Part shown: piece after piece, positions 60,004 to 64,000 of the stretch | Position numbering within the stretch: position 1 is the first letter of the stretch | Layout of the letters: the number at the start of each line of letters is the position of its first letter | Assembly (NCBI GenBank): GCA_964543795.1 | Contig: CAZIZN010000003.1 | Span: 248,001-312,000 of the forward strand | Direction: 5' to 3' | Length of the DNA stretch: 64,000 bases | From: JACKIC01 sp964543795 | GTDB lineage: Bacteria > Planctomycetota > UBA1135 > UBA2386 | Program-made: the position numbers and the translations under genes | The notes under the pieces: generated by a model | The model's input: only the letters and a program-made list of their open reading frames with translations | Told to the model about the DNA's origin: nothing | Databases searched by the model: none

Positions 60004-61053
60004 TCACGAGGTCGAGGACGGAGACGAGGGGACGAACGAGCGGCACGCCGACAAGCAGCGCGACACCCCTTCGTCGTCGACGTCGCGGTGCAGCACGAAG
60101 CGCACGCGGCGCGGGCCGGCCTTCGCGGCGAGCACGCCGTGCCGGCGCAGGTGCGCCAGCAGGGCCGCCGGATCCTCGGCGAGGTCGGCCATGACGAGGT
60201 TCGTCTCGGTGGCCGCCACGTCGACGTCGCACCACGGCAACGCGGCGAGCCCCGTCGCGAGCGTCCGGGCGCGCGCGTGGTCGGCGGCGAGCAGATCCGG
60301 GCCCCGCCGCAGGGCGATCAGGCCCGCCGCGGCGAGCACGCCCGCCTGCCGCATGCCGCCGCCGAACGCCTTGCGCGCGCGCCTCGCTTCGTGCACGAAC
60401 GCCGCCGTGCCCGCGAGCAGCGACCCGACCGGCGCACCGAGCCCCTTGCTCAGGCACAGCGTCGTCGAATCGAGGCTGGCGACGAGGTCCCTCGCCGGCA
60501 CACCGAGCGCCACGGCCGCGTTCAGGAGCCGGGCGCCGTCACAGTGGGACGCCATGCCGAAGCGCTGCGCGACGGCGGCGAGCGCGGCGATGCGCGCCGC
60601 ATCGGCGACGCGGCCGCCGGCCATGTTGTGGGTGTTCTCGACCACCAGCAGCCGCGAACGCGGGTAATGCGGATCGTCGGCGCGCACCGCGGCTTCGACC
60701 TGGACCGGCGTCGGGAACCCGTCGGCGGCGACCAGGGTGCGCACCTGCGTGCCCGACAGCCGCGCGACGCCGCCCCCCTCGTAGTAGAAGACGTGGCAGC
60801 GCTGCTCGCAGATCAGTTCGTCGCCGGGCCGGCAGTGCACGTGGACCGCGACCTGATTGGCCATCGTGCCCGAGGGCAGGAACAGGGCCGCTTCCTTGCC
60901 GAGCAACCCGGCACCCGCGGCCTCGAGTTCGCGCACGGTCGGGTCTTCGCCCCAGACGTCGTCGCCGACCTCGGCGTTCGCCATCGCCGCGCGCATCTCC
61001 GGCGTCGGCCGGGTCATCGTGTCGCTGCGGAAGTCGGCCACCGGCGGGGTCAT
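60004..61053 (-). CDS. ltaE: low-specificity L-threonine aldolase
   Basis: This 349-residue PLP enzyme cleaves threonine or allo-threonine to glycine and acetaldehyde. VADFRSDTMTRPTPEMRAAM is the typical start, HCDGARLLNA (H170, D172) contacts the cofactor, and K203 in CLSKGLGAPVG binds PLP. The ATG at 61053 gives the family-typical N-terminus; an upstream start adds only a low-complexity leader. It is the first gene of a probable pair with the mutase gene. Confidence 0.92.
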   Translation of the reverse strand: MTPPVADFRSDTMTRPTPEMRAAMANAEVGDDVWGEDPTVRELEAAGAGLLGKEAALFLPSGTMANQVAVHVHCRPGDELICEQRCHVFYYEGGGVARLSGTQVRTLVAADGFPTPVQVEAAVRADDPHYPRSRLLVVENTHNMAGGRVADAARIAALAAVAQRFGMASHCDGARLLNAAVALGVPARDLVASLDSTTLCLSKGLGAPVGSLLAGTAAFVHEARRARKAFGGGMRQAGVLAAAGLIALRRGPDLLAADHARARTLATGLAALPWCDVDVAATETNLVMADLAEDPAALLAHLRRHGVLAAKAGPRRVRFVLHRDVDDEGVSRCLSACRSFVPSSPSSTS

Positions 61054-61135
61054 GCGAGCGGATGAACATGCCCCGGCCGCGGGCGATTGCAAGCTGGCCG
61101 CAGGGCGTGTGCGCCCTCGTCCGACGCTCCGTGCC

Positions 61136-62803
61136 TTACAGCCGCGGCCGCAGCAACGACCCGCGCGGCAGGTGGTAGGCCGGCACCCAGCCCTGGCCGA
61201 GCAGCGGCACCGCGATCGGCTGCACGTAGAGTTCGAGCCCGATGAGCGCGGTGTTGTAGGGCAGCGGCACGTCGATCTGGCTCGAGAACACGACCATGCC
61301 CGGCAGCACGATCACGGTCGCCGGATCCCCGTAGAACCGCACCGGCTCGGCCGTCGTCGTCGGCCGCGGGTAGCTGAGCGCGAAGTCCCAGATGCCGCCG
61401 ATGCCGTACGGCAGGTCCATCGACAGCCGCACGCTCGTGCCGATCTGCGGCTCCTCGGACGCCACGCGGGCCGTGCCGAGGAAGCGCGCGGGGGCGACCG
61501 CGGTCTCGCTCGCGAGCCCCGTCACCGCACCGCCCTGCCGCCAACTGCCCGTGACCGTCGTCGTCGCGAACAGCGACTGGCAGTCCACCGTCGTGCCGAC
61601 CAGTTCGCTCTGACGGATCGACACCGGCGAGCGAGCCGACGCGGGCACCACGATCTGGCAGTTCTCGTAGGTGTTCCACAGCAGGTTCGGCAAGGCGCCG
61701 TCGACGTCGTAGGTCACCGTGCCGTTCCTGTAGACGTTGTTCTGCTGCCAGAAGCGCGGCGAGAACGAGTTGCCGGCGACGAGCACGTCGCCGTCGAATT
61801 CCATCTCGCTGCCGTGCACGTCGAACAGCGCCGTGCGCGGATGCGTCCACAACGCCTTGCCGCCGGGGCCGGCGACGAAATCGCCGTGGTGATGGTGCAC
61901 CATCGTGAGCCCGCCCGGCGTGCCCTGCAGGTCGAGCACGTCGCCCGAGCAGATCGCGTCGGTGTGCACGATGCGGAACATGAACTGGTTCTGGCTCGTG
62001 GGCGTGCGGCGGATGCGCGCCAGCGTCTGACCCTGCGAGAACGAGCTGCGGAAGATCATCCACATGCTCATCGCGCCGTTGCCGGCGTTCTGCACGTCGG
62101 CACCCAGCGCGACGTTCTCCATCGTGACGAACTCGGCTTCGCCCATCAGCATGCCCATGCCCGAGGTCTGGTCGTCGAGCAGCCAGCCGACCGGCATGTT
62201 GCGCAGATCGCAGCGCATGACCATCAGCATCGACTCGTCGGTGCCCGTGCCGAAAAGACGGATGCCCGCCGTCGTCTGGCCCGTGAGACGAGAGCCCATG
62301 AGCATCGCCATCTCCGTCATCGGCATGCCCATCATCGGCATCATGCGGCAGTCGACGCCGATCTGGCCGCCGTCGATCTCGAGGCCCATCACGGTCACCG
62401 CGTGCGTGCGCAGGGCGAGCACGTGGCTCTGGTTGCCGCCGAGCAGCACCGGCCGCGGCTGCATCGGCGTGCCCATGCCCTCGATCACGACGCGCCCGGC
62501 CATCGTGCCGGCCCCCATCACCGCGGTCAGCGGAGCCTCGAGCGTGATCGTCGGCGTCGTCATCGCCATCACGCGGATCGTCTGCACGTGCATGCCGGTG
62601 CCGGTGATCTGCGCCATCTCCGCGGCCGAGAGCGCGCTCATCGCCAACGTGCCGTTCGCGAGCTGGATCGCCTCGTCGAGCGAGAGATGGCCGTTGGCCA
62701 GCGACCCGTGCGACATCGGGTCGTTGACGGTGGCGACGAGGCCCGACTGGGCAGCGGCGCCGAACGAGAGCAGGGCCGCGGTGAGCAGGGGCAGGGTCTT
62801 CAT
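61136..62803 (-). CDS. secreted methionine-rich protein
   Basis: The 555-residue protein has a signal peptide (LPLLTAALLSFGAAAQ). By hand count, about 32 of its first 255 residues are methionine, including CRMMPMMGMPMTEMAMLMG near residue 152. That is several times the normal level and absent from the C-terminal half. The N-terminal part otherwise reads as a right-handed beta-helix (repeated 'G..I...g....v..c.l' periodicity). The last 110 residues are the recurring secreted domain. Met clusters bind Cu(I) or Ag(I) in known proteins or act as oxidant sinks; which applies here is unknown. It ends 83 bases from the threonine aldolase start. Confidence 0.75.
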   Translation of the reverse strand: MKTLPLLTAALLSFGAAAQSGLVATVNDPMSHGSLANGHLSLDEAIQLANGTLAMSALSAAEMAQITGTGMHVQTIRVMAMTTPTITLEAPLTAVMGAGTMAGRVVIEGMGTPMQPRPVLLGGNQSHVLALRTHAVTVMGLEIDGGQIGVDCRMMPMMGMPMTEMAMLMGSRLTGQTTAGIRLFGTGTDESMLMVMRCDLRNMPVGWLLDDQTSGMGMLMGEAEFVTMENVALGADVQNAGNGAMSMWMIFRSSFSQGQTLARIRRTPTSQNQFMFRIVHTDAICSGDVLDLQGTPGGLTMVHHHHGDFVAGPGGKALWTHPRTALFDVHGSEMEFDGDVLVAGNSFSPRFWQQNNVYRNGTVTYDVDGALPNLLWNTYENCQIVVPASARSPVSIRQSELVGTTVDCQSLFATTTVTGSWRQGGAVTGLASETAVAPARFLGTARVASEEPQIGTSVRLSMDLPYGIGGIWDFALSYPRPTTTAEPVRFYGDPATVIVLPGMVVFSSQIDVPLPYNTALIGLELYVQPIAVPLLGQGWVPAYHLPRGSLLRPRL

Positions 62804-62880
62804 CGATAGGATCCGGCGGGACGGGCAGGCGCGCGCGGAAGTCTACCACGGCACGATGCCAGGGCAGGGTCGGGCGAGCA

Positions 62881-64000
62881 TTGCGCGGAGGTGCCGCCGC
62901 CGCCACGCTGGCGCGCTTGCCCGACCTCGGCCGCCAACTGCGCCTGCTGCGTGCCTACGCGTTCGTCACCTACCCGTTCGCGTGCGTGCCGTTCCTGTTC
63001 CTGTGGTTCCGGCAGCACGGGCTCGACGAACGCGGCTACGGCGAGGTCGTCGCCGCCTACTACGTGGCGATGTTCGTCTGCGAGGTGCCGACCGGCATGC
63101 TCGCCGACCGGTTCGGTCCGAAGTACATGCTCGTGCTCGGTCCGCTGCTGCTGACCGCGGGGTTCGCGACGATCCTGCTGCAGCCGACCTACGGCGGCTT
63201 CCTCGGCGGCGAGGCCCTGCTCGGCATGGGGCACGCCGTGCTGTCGGGTGCACCGGCGACGCTGCTGTTCGAGACGCTGCGCCAGCAAGGCGCCGAACTG
63301 CACTACCTGCGCGAGGAGTCGCGGCTCTCGGCGCTGCGCCTCTTGGGCACCGGCTGCGCCTTCCTGGTCGGCGGCTTGCTGGCCCATGGCGGCAACCCGG
63401 ACGGCACCGCCTACGCGGCGACGATCGCCGCGACCTGCGTGCTGACGTTCACCGCCGCCGTCATCGCCGCGGGCCTGGCGACGCCCCCCCACCGCCCCGC
63501 ACTCTCGCGCCAGGCCTTCCTCGGCCACCTGCGCGCCGCCCTCGGGCGGCCGCCGCTGCTGTGGCTGCTCGCCTACTGGATCGTGCTGTTCACGCTGCTG
63601 CGCTTCCCGTTCCACGACTACCAGGCGTATCTCGACGCGGCGAGCGCCCAGGAACCGCTCTTCGGCAACGCGCTCTTCGTCGGCCTGCTGTTCGCCGCGC
63701 TCAACCTCGCCGCCGCACCGCTGAGCGCGGCGCTGCCCACCCTCGTGCGTCGCCTGGGCCGGCGCGTCCTCTTCTGGACCATGCCCGTGTTGCTCGGCAT
63801 CAGCCTCTGCGTCATGGCCGGCGAACGACACCTCGCCGACCTCGGCCAAGGCAGCCAGCCGCTCGCGTGGCTCGGCGTGGCGATGTTCTTCGTGCAGCAG
63901 GTGCCGTTCGGCCTGCACTGGGCGCTGCTGCACGAGTTCGTGAACCATCGCCTGGGCAGCGAAGTGCGCACCACCGTGCTGTCGCTGCTGTCGCTCGGCA
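62881..64000 (+). CDS. MFS transporter, 3' end outside the window
   Basis: A continuous frame runs to the last base: LRLLRAYAFVTYPFACVPFLFLWF, then YYVAMFVCEVPTGMLADRFG and further hydrophobic helices. GMLADRFGPKYML is the conserved loop 2-3 motif of the major facilitator superfamily (G-x-x-x-D-R-x-G). About 370 residues with nine or so helices are visible; the C-terminus is missing. The start is uncertain: TTG at 62881 or TTG at 62917 fit, and no ATG or GTG exists in frame near the first helix. The substrate is unknown. Confidence 0.72.
   Translation, partial: MRGGAAAATLARLPDLGRQLRLLRAYAFVTYPFACVPFLFLWFRQHGLDERGYGEVVAAYYVAMFVCEVPTGMLADRFGPKYMLVLGPLLLTAGFATILLQPTYGGFLGGEALLGMGHAVLSGAPATLLFETLRQQGAELHYLREESRLSALRLLGTGCAFLVGGLLAHGGNPDGTAYAATIAATCVLTFTAAVIAAGLATPPHRPALSRQAFLGHLRAALGRPPLLWLLAYWIVLFTLLRFPFHDYQAYLDAASAQEPLFGNALFVGLLFAALNLAAAPLSAALPTLVRRLGRRVLFWTMPVLLGISLCVMAGERHLADLGQGSQPLAWLGVAMFFVQQVPFGLHWALLHEFVNHRLGSEVRTTVLSLLSLG

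Noticed and set aside
1..64000. CRISPR array, tRNA or rRNA genes, insertion sequences, prophage
   Set aside because: No regularly spaced repeats of CRISPR type, no cloverleaf or GTTCGAATC-type T-loops, no rRNA blocks and no transposase or integrase motif were seen on either strand. A covariance-model search could still find a structured RNA I cannot see by eye.

Overview
The window is very G+C-rich (by eye about 70% or more), densely coded on both strands, and uses many GTG and some TTG starts. It reads as chromosomal DNA of a member of the Planctomycetota or a close relative. The main reason is a large set of signal-peptide proteins that share a beta-rich C-terminal domain of a kind I associate with that phylum; the assignment is an inference. 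I saw no rRNA, tRNA, CRISPR array, insertion sequence or phage gene.

Layout. 1-4250: a Tat-exported NAD-dependent epimerase-like protein, a secreted Kelch-type protein and a secreted protein. 4419-11043: a tightly overlapping histidine operon, hisG-hisC-hisB-hisH-hisF-hisA/I/E-hisD, preceded by a His-rich leader peptide and a hairpin that look like a transcription attenuator. HisA, HisI and HisE, which catalyse steps 4, 3 and 2, are one polypeptide. 11094-20682: a rearranged region with a YCII protein, a Lon-N-like protein, an ECF-like sigma factor, secreted proteins, dinB, and broken copies of dinB, the Lon-N gene and an RCC1-type gene. One secreted-protein gene here carries an 8-bp tandem repeat directly after its start codon. 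20892-35232: MATE exporter, phosphatase-fold protein, KaiC-like ATPase, acetyl-CoA synthetase, leucyl aminopeptidase, MoaD-MoaE fusion, secreted proteins, an MFS exporter and an LpxL-type acyltransferase.

35326-40717 is a phosphate-uptake operon: pstS, a PhoU protein fused to an inactive-looking ArsC/phosphatase-like domain, pstC, pstA and two different pstB genes. The two PstB proteins have complementary motif losses, as expected of a heterodimer with one working and one degenerate ATP site. 43989-49354 is a complete ISC iron-sulfur operon in proteobacterial order (Rrf2 regulator, iscS, iscU, iscA, hscB, hscA, fdx). YgfZ, a folate-binding protein linked to Fe-S enzymes, is divergent next to it.

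49457-64000 holds a haem lipoprotein, transketolase, formate-tetrahydrofolate ligase, arginase, an S-adenosylmethionine hydrolase-type protein, phosphomannomutase, threonine aldolase, three secreted proteins (one extremely methionine-rich) and an MFS transporter cut by the window end.
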